Source of the DNA: a virus
Direction: 5' to 3' (one strand)
IMG/VR virus record: IMGVR_UViG_3300032462_000034
Span: 1 to 34,884 of that record
DNA: 34,884 nucleotides
The notes under the pieces were generated by a model. The model had not been told where the DNA came from and did not search any database. It saw only the letters and a program-made list of their open reading frames with translations. Shown here piece by piece: positions 12,913 to 21,621 of the stretch (positions are counted from its first letter, which is position 1; the number at the start of each line of letters is the position of its first letter). The position numbers were made by a program, and so were the translations under genes.

Positions 12913-14300
12913 TGAGTGGAATTGGTTGGTATGATTCCCGTACACGTAGCACAGGGAAAAATGTTAAAATAAAAACGGCAGCGAATACTGATTATGATAT
13001 TATAAATAAATATAATCAGTTTGACACCGCAGTCGTTATACAAGTATTGAGAAATGAAAAAGATATCGGTACTAATTCAAAATCCGGAAATATAGCTTCT
13101 GATATTGGGGCTATTTTATGCAAACCAATAAATAAAAATTCAGCTGGGTATATAAAAGCATACCCATTGAATGTGAATATCATACAATACCCAGCCGAAG
13201 GTGAATATGTAAAGGTGGGCTCTCTTGGTGGCGATTCCGAAAAGGTATTTTATGAACTAATAACAACGTCAGGCCTTGTCAATTATAATGGAAACACTTC
13301 CCGCTTAGCACTCGAAACTAAGAATAATTCAAATATAACATTACGGGATGGAGAAACACTAGTATCTACATCATCTACATTTAAAATACGTAATCAAGTT
13401 AAGCTCAATCCGCTTTCATCTGATTTAATTTTGCAAAGTAGATTTGGCTCTAATATTAGAATGACTGATATGACTCCTAATTCAGATTCTAATATTTCAC
13501 CTACTATGATCTTGTCTAATAATATAGCTCCTGGATTTAATACAAGCATAGAAGAAAATATAAATAACCAAGGCTCATATATAATTTTAACTTCGGGCCC
13601 GAGCCATTTTGAATTTTTCCCTACAGTGTATAGAGATTTTGTGAATTCAAATCAAATTCGAAAATCACCAACTGCATTTGAATCATCTACAACTTATAGA
13701 GAATACTCACACGTTAACAGAGCGAATGGCGGTTGGATTCAAGATAAGTTTGAAATTGGTACATACGCATTCAAGCCGGACTTCACAGGAGATCGTATTA
13801 TACTATCATCCGATGAAATAATAAATCAATCAACATCGGGTGATTCATATTATTTATCAAATAAAAATATAGTAATGTTTTCAAACTACGCTACATCGAT
13901 AGATGCGTTACGTGGAATGGATATTAATACAAACAAGGCAAGTTTTAGACTTAAATCAAATAATACGTATATCAATTCTCCTAACATATACTTGGGAATG
14001 GAAGAAGATAGATCACAGCCGGCTTTATTGGGCGAAAATTTATTAGTATTTTTGGAACTTATTATTGGAGCATTGAAAAAGTATTTGGACTTGAGTTCAA
14101 TTTTCGATGGGGCTGTATATGATGCTCCAGGACAATCAGAATCAGCAGAAAATCTAAGAAATATGTTGAATGAATTATTAGTTACGGGAAGAATACCAGA
14201 AGATTTAAGACGAAACCTATTATCGGATAAGGTTTTCATAGGGTCTAACAGAGTGGATCCACAGATAGATTCACCGCCAACTCAAAAAACGGAGCAGTAA
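12912..14300 (+). CDS. Probable baseplate hub-like protein with OB-fold domain
   Basis: A 462-residue virion protein candidate. The N-terminal half looks beta-rich: 'VVIQVLRNEKDIG', then 'AYPLNVNIIQYPAEGEYVKV', which fits the OB-fold start of gp5/gpV-type hub or spike proteins, and 'LQSRFGSNIRMTD', a phrase common in hub-like proteins of marine T4-like phages. I see no lysozyme domain, unlike T4 gp5. The C-terminal part carries 'LGENLLVFLELIIGALKKYL', a conserved-looking helix. Position upstream of gp25/gp6 supports a baseplate role. The precise equivalence to gp5 is an inference. Confidence 0.5.
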   Translation: MSGIGWYDSRTRSTGKNVKIKTAANTDYDIINKYNQFDTAVVIQVLRNEKDIGTNSKSGNIASDIGAILCKPINKNSAGYIKAYPLNVNIIQYPAEGEYVKVGSLGGDSEKVFYELITTSGLVNYNGNTSRLALETKNNSNITLRDGETLVSTSSTFKIRNQVKLNPLSSDLILQSRFGSNIRMTDMTPNSDSNISPTMILSNNIAPGFNTSIEENINNQGSYIILTSGPSHFEFFPTVYRDFVNSNQIRKSPTAFESSTTYREYSHVNRANGGWIQDKFEIGTYAFKPDFTGDRIILSSDEIINQSTSGDSYYLSNKNIVMFSNYATSIDALRGMDINTNKASFRLKSNNTYINSPNIYLGMEEDRSQPALLGENLLVFLELIIGALKKYLDLSSIFDGAVYDAPGQSESAENLRNMLNELLVTGRIPEDLRRNLLSDKVFIGSNRVDPQIDSPPTQKTEQ

Positions 14301-15722
14301 ATGGGTCTTGGTAGCATTAGAAAATTAAGAGGAGTACTCAAAGGCGGGCTACGTCGAAAGATTGGTAAATTATTGGGAAAGGTGGACGGCCGATTAGGAA
14401 AAGTCCTTAAATTTATCTTCAAATTAAAAATAAGCCAAATAAATAGAATAGCTGGAAGCACATCCGTTGTGGCTGCTCAAGCGTCGGCAATCGGAGGCGC
14501 AATCGGTACGCTTTCTGGGCCAGTTGGATATGTAGCAGGTGGGCTTAGTTCAGTAGCAGGTTCGCTGGATGATGTGTCGGCGCAAGCGAATGGATTCTTG
14601 ACTTCATTAGATGAAAAAATATTCAGAACAGGCCGGAAGTTATATAAGAGATGTTATAGGATCCTACGGCTTTGTACTAAGGTGCTGGGTACAATATCTA
14701 AATTTGCAAGGAAAATCAGAAAGATAATAAAAATAGTTAAATTTGCATTAAAAATAGCCAAATTTGTCATGCGAATCGTCGGCGTCGGGGCCGGGACAAA
14801 ACTCATTACAAAGGCTTTGGAATTTTTGAAACAAATCGATGATGTTCTACTGATAGTCCAGCGCGCAACTGGACAATTCGCAGCAATTTGCAGAGACCTA
14901 TCAGACCAACTTGAAGGGATGAAGGAAAAGTATGAAATAGCAGAGCAGGACTTATCAGGATTAGAATCCGATAATAGGGTTTGTATTAAAGATAGATTCT
15001 GGGTTGAATCAGTTGAAGATGAATTTTGCGATCCAGATTGGGATGATGAAATCGATGATACATCAAAAATTGATTCCGACCTTGCCATTCTTGATACTGA
15101 ATTAGATAATATCGAACGTGAAATACAATTGTTATTAGATAGGAGAGCACCTCAAACTAAAAATGAATGCCTTAGGTTCTTAGCTGATTTGGATTGTGTT
15201 GATAGGTTAGATGCCATAGTGAATGGATTAGATAATATCAATAGTCCTGATCCTGGTGCTCAAGCTATTATAGATAGAGCCAAAGCGAATATAGATTCAG
15301 CCAAAACGAACATTGAAACCGCGGTAGGTGTGTTGGACTTTGAATCTGTAAACTTTCCGCCACACGATACTGCAAATGCACCCATAATTGAAACAATTAG
15401 TGGAACAAAGCAAGCGGCCGATTCTATCAAAGGATTAAAGAAAGCAAATCTTACCAATATATCCAAAGATGGGTTCGCAGGTGTTGAATATAATGATAAT
15501 AAAATTCCTGAATATTTAAACTATAGAAAGGACATTGATGATCAAAATCTAACCAAGTTGACCGGCAGTGATTTTATTAGTAGATATAAAAAAGGCATAA
15601 GCCTTAGAGAAGCGATCGATGCAGGTGATGCTGGGCGGCATGTTCAAATTGAAGAAGCATCGAGACCTGAAATACTTATTATGGAAAATAAAGTATTAAC
15701 TAATTTAACGTTAAGTGAATAA
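14301..15722 (+). CDS. Predicted virion structural protein, helical
   Basis: A 473-residue protein starting right at the previous stop. The N-terminal 60 residues are extremely basic (GGLRRKIGKLLGKVDGRLGK). An Ala/Gly/Ser-rich hydrophobic segment follows (VVAAQASAIGGAIGTLSGPVG, about residues 56-76), then another basic helix array (ISKFARKIRKIIKIVKFALK) and long coiled-coil-like regions (SDLAILDTELDNIEREIQLLLD). The composition suggests a tail-tube interior, tape-measure-like or baseplate-associated protein, but I recognise no family. Three cysteines in 'RVCIKDRF', 'EFCDPDW' and 'NECLRF' lie close together. Confidence 0.55.
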   Translation: MGLGSIRKLRGVLKGGLRRKIGKLLGKVDGRLGKVLKFIFKLKISQINRIAGSTSVVAAQASAIGGAIGTLSGPVGYVAGGLSSVAGSLDDVSAQANGFLTSLDEKIFRTGRKLYKRCYRILRLCTKVLGTISKFARKIRKIIKIVKFALKIAKFVMRIVGVGAGTKLITKALEFLKQIDDVLLIVQRATGQFAAICRDLSDQLEGMKEKYEIAEQDLSGLESDNRVCIKDRFWVESVEDEFCDPDWDDEIDDTSKIDSDLAILDTELDNIEREIQLLLDRRAPQTKNECLRFLADLDCVDRLDAIVNGLDNINSPDPGAQAIIDRAKANIDSAKTNIETAVGVLDFESVNFPPHDTANAPIIETISGTKQAADSIKGLKKANLTNISKDGFAGVEYNDNKIPEYLNYRKDIDDQNLTKLTGSDFISRYKKGISLREAIDAGDAGRHVQIEEASRPEILIMENKVLTNLTLSE

Positions 15723-15724
15723 CA

Positions 15725-16258
15725 ATGAAAACTAAAAAAAACAAAACAATTGAACTATTGAATAGGTTCATAGATGAGCGTATCAAGGCAATTCTACCCG
15801 GATTGATAGAGGAAGGAGTTCGGATGCATATGAAGGCATTAACAGAATCTTCACACTCGGACTCATCGCTACTTAATGCACTTGGGTCTGCATTGGAAAC
15901 CAGCAAAAAACCAATTAATGAAAATATTGAACAAGCGAATACTGCCCCAATGAAGCCGAGGAAGCAAATGAACTTCAATACTGGAAATTCTGCAATCGAT
16001 TCCATATTGCGCGCGACTAGGGGGGGAATTCCTCAAGCTCCTGGTGCAACCATCAATGAATCATACAGAAATTTAATGGGAGTGGAAACGTTCACTTCCG
16101 ATGATATGGGCAAATTCCCATCCGTCCAAAAGAAATCAATTGCAGAAACTACAGGGCATTCTGGAAGATCAATTGACGCCAATTCTGAAATGGGTAAGGT
16201 GCTTGACGCGGCTATGAATAGAGATTATTCAGAACTAGTTAAAAAATTCAAAAAATAA
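15725..16258 (+). CDS. Hypothetical virion-associated protein, 177 aa
   Basis: A 177-residue protein with a helical N-terminus (IELLNRFIDERIKAILPGLIEEGVRMHMKAL) and a long, probably disordered middle rich in Asn, Ser and Pro. The C-terminus contains two short helices (MGKVLDAAMNRDYSELVKKFKK). Located between two structural genes and coupled to gp25 by TAATG. Function unknown; a chaperone or minor baseplate component would fit the position. Confidence 0.55.
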   Translation: MKTKKNKTIELLNRFIDERIKAILPGLIEEGVRMHMKALTESSHSDSSLLNALGSALETSKKPINENIEQANTAPMKPRKQMNFNTGNSAIDSILRATRGGIPQAPGATINESYRNLMGVETFTSDDMGKFPSVQKKSIAETTGHSGRSIDANSEMGKVLDAAMNRDYSELVKKFKK

Positions 16259-16695
16259 TGGCTATCATCGTATCTCAGTCGTTGGCATCTTCTCACCCGC
16301 TTGATCATAATGCAAGCGCGGCGGTCGGTATTGATTTGCCAATAACCAGATCAAGTACAGGTTGGTTTGCTCAAACACATACAACGGCACATGCGATACG
16401 AAATAATCTTATTAATTTATTATTGACACATAAGGGTGAGAGGCCAATGAATCCTAGATTCGGATCCAATTTGCATAAAGTTGTATTTGAACAAAATGAT
16501 GATTCTATTCAAGAGAAAATTGATGGGGCAGTTCGTACCGCTGTTGCGGAGTATTTACCATTTGTTGTTATTGATGCGGTTCAAACTGCTAGAGAAAACA
16601 TAGATGTTAATATTTATAGGTTGAAGGTTTTAATAACATACCACATACCAAATGTGGTAGGGTATCAAGATTTAGCATTTTTGGTACAATCATAA
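16258..16695 (+). CDS. Baseplate wedge protein, gp25-like
   Basis: A 145-residue member of the gp25/lysozyme-like baseplate wedge family, which forms the inner wedge core at the sheath-initiation point. The hallmark 'KGERPMNPRFGSNL' (residues 59-72) matches the family's GER-P-FGS signature, followed by the helix 'IQEKIDGAVRTAVAEYLPFV' and the strand pair before the C-terminus. Its length fits T4 gp25 (132 aa). It directly precedes gp6, the order found in contractile tails. A ribosome site AAGGAG lies just after it for the next gene. Confidence 0.88.
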   Translation: MAIIVSQSLASSHPLDHNASAAVGIDLPITRSSTGWFAQTHTTAHAIRNNLINLLLTHKGERPMNPRFGSNLHKVVFEQNDDSIQEKIDGAVRTAVAEYLPFVVIDAVQTARENIDVNIYRLKVLITYHIPNVVGYQDLAFLVQS

Positions 16696-16705
16696 GGAGA
16701 TATAA

Positions 16706-18652
16706 ATGGCATTAACATCAATAGATAGCAATCCGAATAGTAAAAAGGATGTGAAGTACCTCAATAAGGATTTCAGTCAATTTAGACAGAATTTAATAGA
16801 TTTTGCTAAAACGTATTATCCGGACAGCTATAACGATTTCAATGAAGCTTCGCCTGGAATGATGCTAATTGAAATGTCGGCTTATATTGGCGATGTTCTT
16901 TCGTATTATCTTGATGATACGTTAAAAGAATCTCTTCTTGGATATGCGCAAGAAAGAAAATCAATATATAATTTAGCACAGTTTTTCGGATATAAAATAA
17001 ACCCAATCACACCAGCTAGAACTAGATTAAGCATTTATCAACTCATCCCATCTATAGGGGCAGGTGCGACTATTCGTCCTGATTACACATATGCGCTTAC
17101 AGTGAAGGCGGGAATGGAAGTACAATCAAAGACAGATCCTAATGTTAAATTCAGAACAGATATCCCGGTCGATTTCGGATACAGTAGTTCATTTGATGCG
17201 ACTGAGGTTACGGTATACAGTAGAGATTCATCAAATGCTCCATCGTTCTATCTCATTAAAAAGCAAGTTGATGCGTTGGCTGGTACTGAAAGGTCAACTA
17301 CATTTTCAATTGGTAGCCCAACCCCATATAAAACAATTTCCATTGAAAATAAAAGAGTAGTAGAAATAACATCAATTACGGATGATGGGAATAACAAATA
17401 TTACGAGGTTCCATTTTTGGCTCAAGATTTTGTATATGTAGATTATCCAAATGTCGATAGGTACGATGAAAAGTTATCTCGTTTCAAAGATTCCGTACCG
17501 TTCCTACTTAGAATGTTAAAAACACCGAAGCGATTTGTTACTCGCTTAAGAGAAGATGGAAATATGGAAATTCAATTCGGGGCTGGAACTTCGGCATCGG
17601 ATGATCAGATTCTAATTCCGACTCCGAAGAATATCGGACTGGGTACAAATGCTAAGGCTTTATCAAGTCCAATTGACCCACAGAATTTCTTTGCAACAAA
17701 AACATATGGACAGGCTCCTGGTAATACAACGTTGACTGTTAAGTATATTGAGGGTGGTGGATTATCATCAAACGTTCCAGTGGATGATTTAACCAAAATC
17801 AGAAAAATAGAATTTGAAGATTTCAACCAAGATGTTTCAACCGCGGTATCTTCAACTCTGAATGATTTAAAAGAAACAATATCAGTCACCAATACGGTGC
17901 CTGCCACAGGTGGAAGAAATGAAGAACCGCTAGATAATATTAGAAATGATGCATTGGCATGGTTCTCGTCTCAAGGCAGAGCGGTAACGAAACGAGATTA
18001 TGAAATAAGAGCACTTTCGATGCCTCCTAGATTCGGTTCCATATCCAAAGTATTTGTGGTTCCAGATGGTGATTTGGATTTAACAGGACAAGTTGACCAG
18101 ATATCAAATACAGGAAGAGAAAAGAATAATCCGTTTGCGGTTAATATGTACATATTGGGGTATGATAAGAATAAACACCTCACTACAATAAATCAAGCTA
18201 TTAAGCAGAACATTAAAACATATTTAAGCGAATACAGGATGGTCACAGATGGAATTAATATGTTAGATGGATTTATAGTGAACATAGGAGTTGATTTTGC
18301 AATAACTACATTCAATTCTTTCAATAAGCAAGAAGTATTATTAAAGGCTATTAATAAATGTAAATCATTCTTTGAAATAGATAAGTGGACATTTAATCAA
18401 CCCATTAATCTATCTGAACTTGAATTGGAAATAGCAACGGTTGAAGGTGTATCGTCTGTTCAAAATATAACGATTCGCAATCTAGTCGGCGGATTATACG
18501 CCGCATTTTCATATGATATTGATTCGGCAAGACGACACGTTACAACTTCGAATACTTCTTCGCAATTGGGAAAGATTATATATCCATCATTAGATCCATG
18601 TATATTCGAAGTAAAATATCCTAATAAAGACATTAGGGGGCGGGTAGTATAA
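16706..18652 (+). CDS. Baseplate wedge protein, gp6-like
   Basis: A 648-residue protein, close to T4 gp6 (660), behind a strong AAGGAG ribosome site. The N-terminus 'DVKYLNKDFSQFRQNLIDFAKTYYPDSYNDFNEASPGMMLIEMSAYIGDVLSYYLD' is the classic gp6/baseplate-J opening, with the FNEASPGMM phrase and a helix that lines the wedge. The central beta-rich part contains 'FGAGTSASDDQILIP', and 'RNDALAWFSSQGRAVTKRDYEIRAL' is the conserved J-like domain. With gp25 it builds the inner baseplate ring that triggers sheath contraction. Intact. Confidence 0.9.
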   Translation: MALTSIDSNPNSKKDVKYLNKDFSQFRQNLIDFAKTYYPDSYNDFNEASPGMMLIEMSAYIGDVLSYYLDDTLKESLLGYAQERKSIYNLAQFFGYKINPITPARTRLSIYQLIPSIGAGATIRPDYTYALTVKAGMEVQSKTDPNVKFRTDIPVDFGYSSSFDATEVTVYSRDSSNAPSFYLIKKQVDALAGTERSTTFSIGSPTPYKTISIENKRVVEITSITDDGNNKYYEVPFLAQDFVYVDYPNVDRYDEKLSRFKDSVPFLLRMLKTPKRFVTRLREDGNMEIQFGAGTSASDDQILIPTPKNIGLGTNAKALSSPIDPQNFFATKTYGQAPGNTTLTVKYIEGGGLSSNVPVDDLTKIRKIEFEDFNQDVSTAVSSTLNDLKETISVTNTVPATGGRNEEPLDNIRNDALAWFSSQGRAVTKRDYEIRALSMPPRFGSISKVFVVPDGDLDLTGQVDQISNTGREKNNPFAVNMYILGYDKNKHLTTINQAIKQNIKTYLSEYRMVTDGINMLDGFIVNIGVDFAITTFNSFNKQEVLLKAINKCKSFFEIDKWTFNQPINLSELELEIATVEGVSSVQNITIRNLVGGLYAAFSYDIDSARRHVTTSNTSSQLGKIIYPSLDPCIFEVKYPNKDIRGRVV

Positions 18653-18885
18653 TGATTAAACTAATTGACATATTGAATGAAGAAGCGAAGAAAAACAGCA
18701 TAGAGGATGTTTCGTTGGAAGCGGTAGTTGATCGAATGACACAACTTCGTAAATACGCACCATATCGTTTTAGTGGAACTTGGTTTATAGTACAAATAGG
18801 TGACCGAGTGTTTAAATCTTATAGATCGAAACAATCCGCGATAAAACACACGATTAATAATAAACTTTGGAAAGTAGTTGTATAA
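18652..18885 (+). CDS. Small protein with putative capsid-targeting N-terminus
   Basis: A 77-residue protein starting in the TAATG overlap with gp6. Its first ten residues, MIKLIDILNE, have the same length and ending pattern (hydrophobic-x-E) as the T4 capsid-targeting sequence MKTYQEFIAE, which prohead protease removes. A near copy (MIKLINILSE) stands alone at 29534. The rest, 'YRFSGTWFIVQIGDRVFKSYRSKQSAIKHTINN', looks like a small beta-alpha domain, basic, able to bind nucleic acid or a host protein. If the first ten residues are a tag, this would be an internal protein packaged in the head. The role is inferred. Confidence 0.6.
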   Translation: MIKLIDILNEEAKKNSIEDVSLEAVVDRMTQLRKYAPYRFSGTWFIVQIGDRVFKSYRSKQSAIKHTINNKLWKVVV

Positions 18886-18973
18886 TAAATTTAAAAGATA
18901 TTGCCCTGAATGTAATAAGGAGATTAGTTACGCTAATCATCAAGGATATTATAGAGATGAAAACAAAAATTAA
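18878..18973 (+). pseudogene. Zinc-finger fragment, possible remnant of a homing endonuclease
   Basis: A 31-codon frame from a TTG to TAA reads '...KFKRYCPECNKEISYANHQGYYRDEN'. A CPEC knuckle with such a context is typical of the N-terminus of HNH-type phage endonucleases, but nothing recognisable follows and there is no second Cys pair. It overlaps the end of the preceding gene by eight bases. Likely a leftover of an inserted mobile endonuclease gene; chance is possible at this length. Confidence 0.35.
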
Positions 18974-18995
18974 ATGAATAAACGAGATTAACTGA

Positions 18996-20087
18996 ATGCA
19001 TCATTTTATCTATCCATCTGGCGACGCTACTATGTATAAGGTGCAAAATACACAAAATACAGGGCTAGATGAGATCATTGAAATTGAGAAGGCATATTAT
19101 AATAATACGCTTCGTGAAATTGCACGTGGATTACTTAAATTTGATATTTCTTCAATATCATCATCTATAGCAGGTGGCACGATTTCAAAAAATCATAAAT
19201 TTTATTTGAATCTAAAAATAGCCCAAGCACATCAAATTCCGCTGACTTATACACTGTATATATATCCGGTATCTCAAAGCTGGCAAAATGGAGTTGGTAC
19301 TAAATTCGACGGCGTGACAACGACTGGTGTATCTTGGTTATATCGTGACTCCGGCGACGCCGCAACGAAGTGGGTCAGCGGGTCAACGCTTATAACAGGT
19401 TCATTGGGAGTTGGTACAACTGGCTCAATTGACGGTACAGGTGGAGGTGCGTGGTATACCGCATCGGTAGCCAGCCAATCATTTGATTATGAATCGGCTG
19501 ATATTCGGATGGATGTTTCATCAATCGTACATCAATGGTTGAGCGGTTCAATTCCAAATGAAGGCATGATTGTAAAGCATAGCTTCGCAGTTGAAGAAGA
19601 TTCACAGGATTATGGTACTCTAAAGTTTTATTCAAGGGATACTCATACAATATTTCCACCAACATTAGAAGTGGCTTGGGATGGTTCCACAATCACATCA
19701 GGTTCGCTTTCAGAGATTACTGATGAGGATAGAATAGTGAAGGTAAAGAATTTACGTAAAGATTACCGACAGGACTCTAAACCACGTTTTAGAGTGTTCG
19801 CTCGTTCATTATATCCAGCAAGAACATTTTCGGCTGGTAGTCCTTATAATACAAATAAATATCTACCGACAGCATCATACTATTCTATTGTGGATGCGGA
19901 TACAGAATATACAATTGTTCCATTCAGCGACTACACTAAATTAAGTGTGGATGTAAGTGGGTCATTCTTTGATCAATGGTTGAGTGGATTTCAACCTGAA
20001 AGATTTTATAGAGTAGTAATTAAAGTAACCAAGAACGGATTAACTGATTACTATGACATAGACGATATATTTAAAGTGGTGCGATAA
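18996..20087 (+). CDS. Predicted virion structural protein, DNRLRE-like
   Basis: A 363-residue beta-rich protein. The start 'HHFIYPSGDATMYKVQNTQNTGLDEIIEI' and the later 'ARGLLKFDISSI' fit the pattern of DNRLRE-like jelly-roll domains ('DATIY...N.G....L...R.LLKFD'), seen in phage tail or baseplate proteins that bind surfaces. The middle is Gly/Ser/Thr-rich. The C-terminus has 'RFYRVVIKVTKNGLTDYYDIDDIFKVV', an Ig- or fibre-like strand set. Likely part of the tail-fibre/baseplate periphery. Family assignment is tentative. Confidence 0.55.
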   Translation: MHHFIYPSGDATMYKVQNTQNTGLDEIIEIEKAYYNNTLREIARGLLKFDISSISSSIAGGTISKNHKFYLNLKIAQAHQIPLTYTLYIYPVSQSWQNGVGTKFDGVTTTGVSWLYRDSGDAATKWVSGSTLITGSLGVGTTGSIDGTGGGAWYTASVASQSFDYESADIRMDVSSIVHQWLSGSIPNEGMIVKHSFAVEEDSQDYGTLKFYSRDTHTIFPPTLEVAWDGSTITSGSLSEITDEDRIVKVKNLRKDYRQDSKPRFRVFARSLYPARTFSAGSPYNTNKYLPTASYYSIVDADTEYTIVPFSDYTKLSVDVSGSFFDQWLSGFQPERFYRVVIKVTKNGLTDYYDIDDIFKVVR

Positions 20088-20314
20088 TGAAACTAAAAGA
20101 GGCAATTAAATATCCCAAGGGATTTGAGCGGTTTTTAGATGCGGCTCGAAAAAGCCAAAATGGTAGAGAATTTATCGATAAGGTTAGAGATATAAAAGAT
20201 GTCCCATCTGCAACATCGACGTGGTTTATGGGTAAATACGATAAGGGAAGGTGGGATATGTTTAAGGCATCTGATGATTTTGTTAAGGATGTGAAAAATG
20301 GAAAATATGATTAA
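20087..20314 (+). CDS. Small basic hypothetical protein, 75 aa
   Basis: Starts in a TAATG overlap with the previous gene. The 75-residue product is basic and helical (LKEAIKYPKGFERFLDAARKSQNGREFIDKVRDI) with an aromatic end (TSTWFMGKYDKGRWDMF). It is compact, with no cysteines or membrane segment. Small soluble proteins inside structural operons are often chaperones or injected internal proteins; its N-terminus lacks the hydrophobic-x-E ending of the putative tags at 18652 and 31563, so I do not place it in that group. Confidence 0.55.
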   Translation: MKLKEAIKYPKGFERFLDAARKSQNGREFIDKVRDIKDVPSATSTWFMGKYDKGRWDMFKASDDFVKDVKNGKYD

Positions 20315-20316
20315 TA

Positions 20317-21618
20317 ATGGCATCTCAACTTTCAAATAGAAACGATAGGATAGACCTTCAACCGGATAATGCTACATCTCGAGTGTACAACATTGATCCT
20401 AAGACTGGTTTGCCTCTTTCTGCTCAATATGAAATTAGAGACCAAGATGGAAATTTAGTATATACCGACGCGGATGGTAATGTCTTATTCAATGGATTGA
20501 CAACATTTGGTGATTTGAAAGTTGAAAACGTCGAAGGGGCAAGGATATTTTCAAAAACAGCAACTCAATACAACTTAGAATACCTACTAAGGACTCTTGA
20601 TTTTTCAATATCCGAACTAACAGGCGGAGTAATCAATACCATCAATTTTTTACCAGGAGGGAGTGATAATACCGATGTCGATGATATTGTATTTCATCCA
20701 CATGATGGAACGGTGTTTGGTGGAAGTGGTGGAGGAACCAACGGTCCTGGTTCGACATCCGACCAAATCGGTGATTACACAAGTATCAATGATTTAATTG
20801 ATCTGATAAATTCGCTCCGAGATAAAATTGATGATCTTGAAATTCAACTACGAGACTGTGACGCTTTAAAACAAGCAATTGATGATTTAAAGGCTGAATT
20901 AGATGAAGTCATATCTGATAATGAAGATTTGCTTGATTTGGTTGAAGCACTTCAAGATTGTAAGGAAAGGTTGGAACGAGTTGTTACTGCTAAAAATGAT
21001 GAAATTATTAGGTTAGCTGATGAATTGGCTAGGGCATCTGTAGAAAATGCCAATCTAGAACAACGCATAACGGAATTGGAAAAAACAAATGTGGCGTTGA
21101 TTAGACAAAATACAGAATTGGCAACAAGGCCGGCGATTCAAGTAGTTGAAGTTCCTGGTACTCAAACTATAAATGTGACACTTGAAGGTGGAGGCTCGAC
21201 TGGTGGAGGTTCGAATGATGGAGGATCTGGTGGCGGTGGAACGGGCCTTGATGGAGATGGTAATCCATTAGTGGGAACCGGGCGATTTTCAGACGCATTC
21301 CGGAATGCCGCTGTATCCAGCTATCAACTATGGGTACGCTGGTCGACATTCATCGGTAGGGTAGATACGTTTGGAATATGGGATACACAATTGACATGGT
21401 GGCAGACAAGCCCATCGGATTGGCTGTCTCTGTATAAAATACGAGCAGGCGCTCTCGTATCATCATTAAGGTCAGAAGCGGATTTAATAACTACAGAACG
21501 GCTATTGCCTCTCGCCGGCGGACCTGAAAATGATCCAGTGTATACGACATACCTAGAATATCAAAGACAATTCCGTGAAAAAGCGGCGGAATTGGAAGCT
21601 CAAATAAATGCGGCATAA
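20317..21618 (+). CDS. Predicted tail/baseplate protein with coiled coil and glycine-rich hinge
   Basis: A 433-residue protein. Residues 1-150 form a beta-rich head ('EIRDQDGNLVYTDADGNVLFNG'), with a Gly-rich loop near 135-145. Residues 155-270 are a long Leu/Asp/Glu heptad coiled coil. Residues 291-310 are a glycine/serine linker (GGGSTGGGS), and the C-terminal 120 residues are aromatic and helical (SSYQLWVRWSTFIGRVDTF). This rod-hinge-head layout fits a trimeric tail fibre or baseplate arm. It directly follows the small basic gene and precedes another structural candidate. No close family recognised. Confidence 0.55.
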   Translation: MASQLSNRNDRIDLQPDNATSRVYNIDPKTGLPLSAQYEIRDQDGNLVYTDADGNVLFNGLTTFGDLKVENVEGARIFSKTATQYNLEYLLRTLDFSISELTGGVINTINFLPGGSDNTDVDDIVFHPHDGTVFGGSGGGTNGPGSTSDQIGDYTSINDLIDLINSLRDKIDDLEIQLRDCDALKQAIDDLKAELDEVISDNEDLLDLVEALQDCKERLERVVTAKNDEIIRLADELARASVENANLEQRITELEKTNVALIRQNTELATRPAIQVVEVPGTQTINVTLEGGGSTGGGSNDGGSGGGGTGLDGDGNPLVGTGRFSDAFRNAAVSSYQLWVRWSTFIGRVDTFGIWDTQLTWWQTSPSDWLSLYKIRAGALVSSLRSEADLITTERLLPLAGGPENDPVYTTYLEYQRQFREKAAELEAQINAA

Positions 21619-21621
21619 TAA

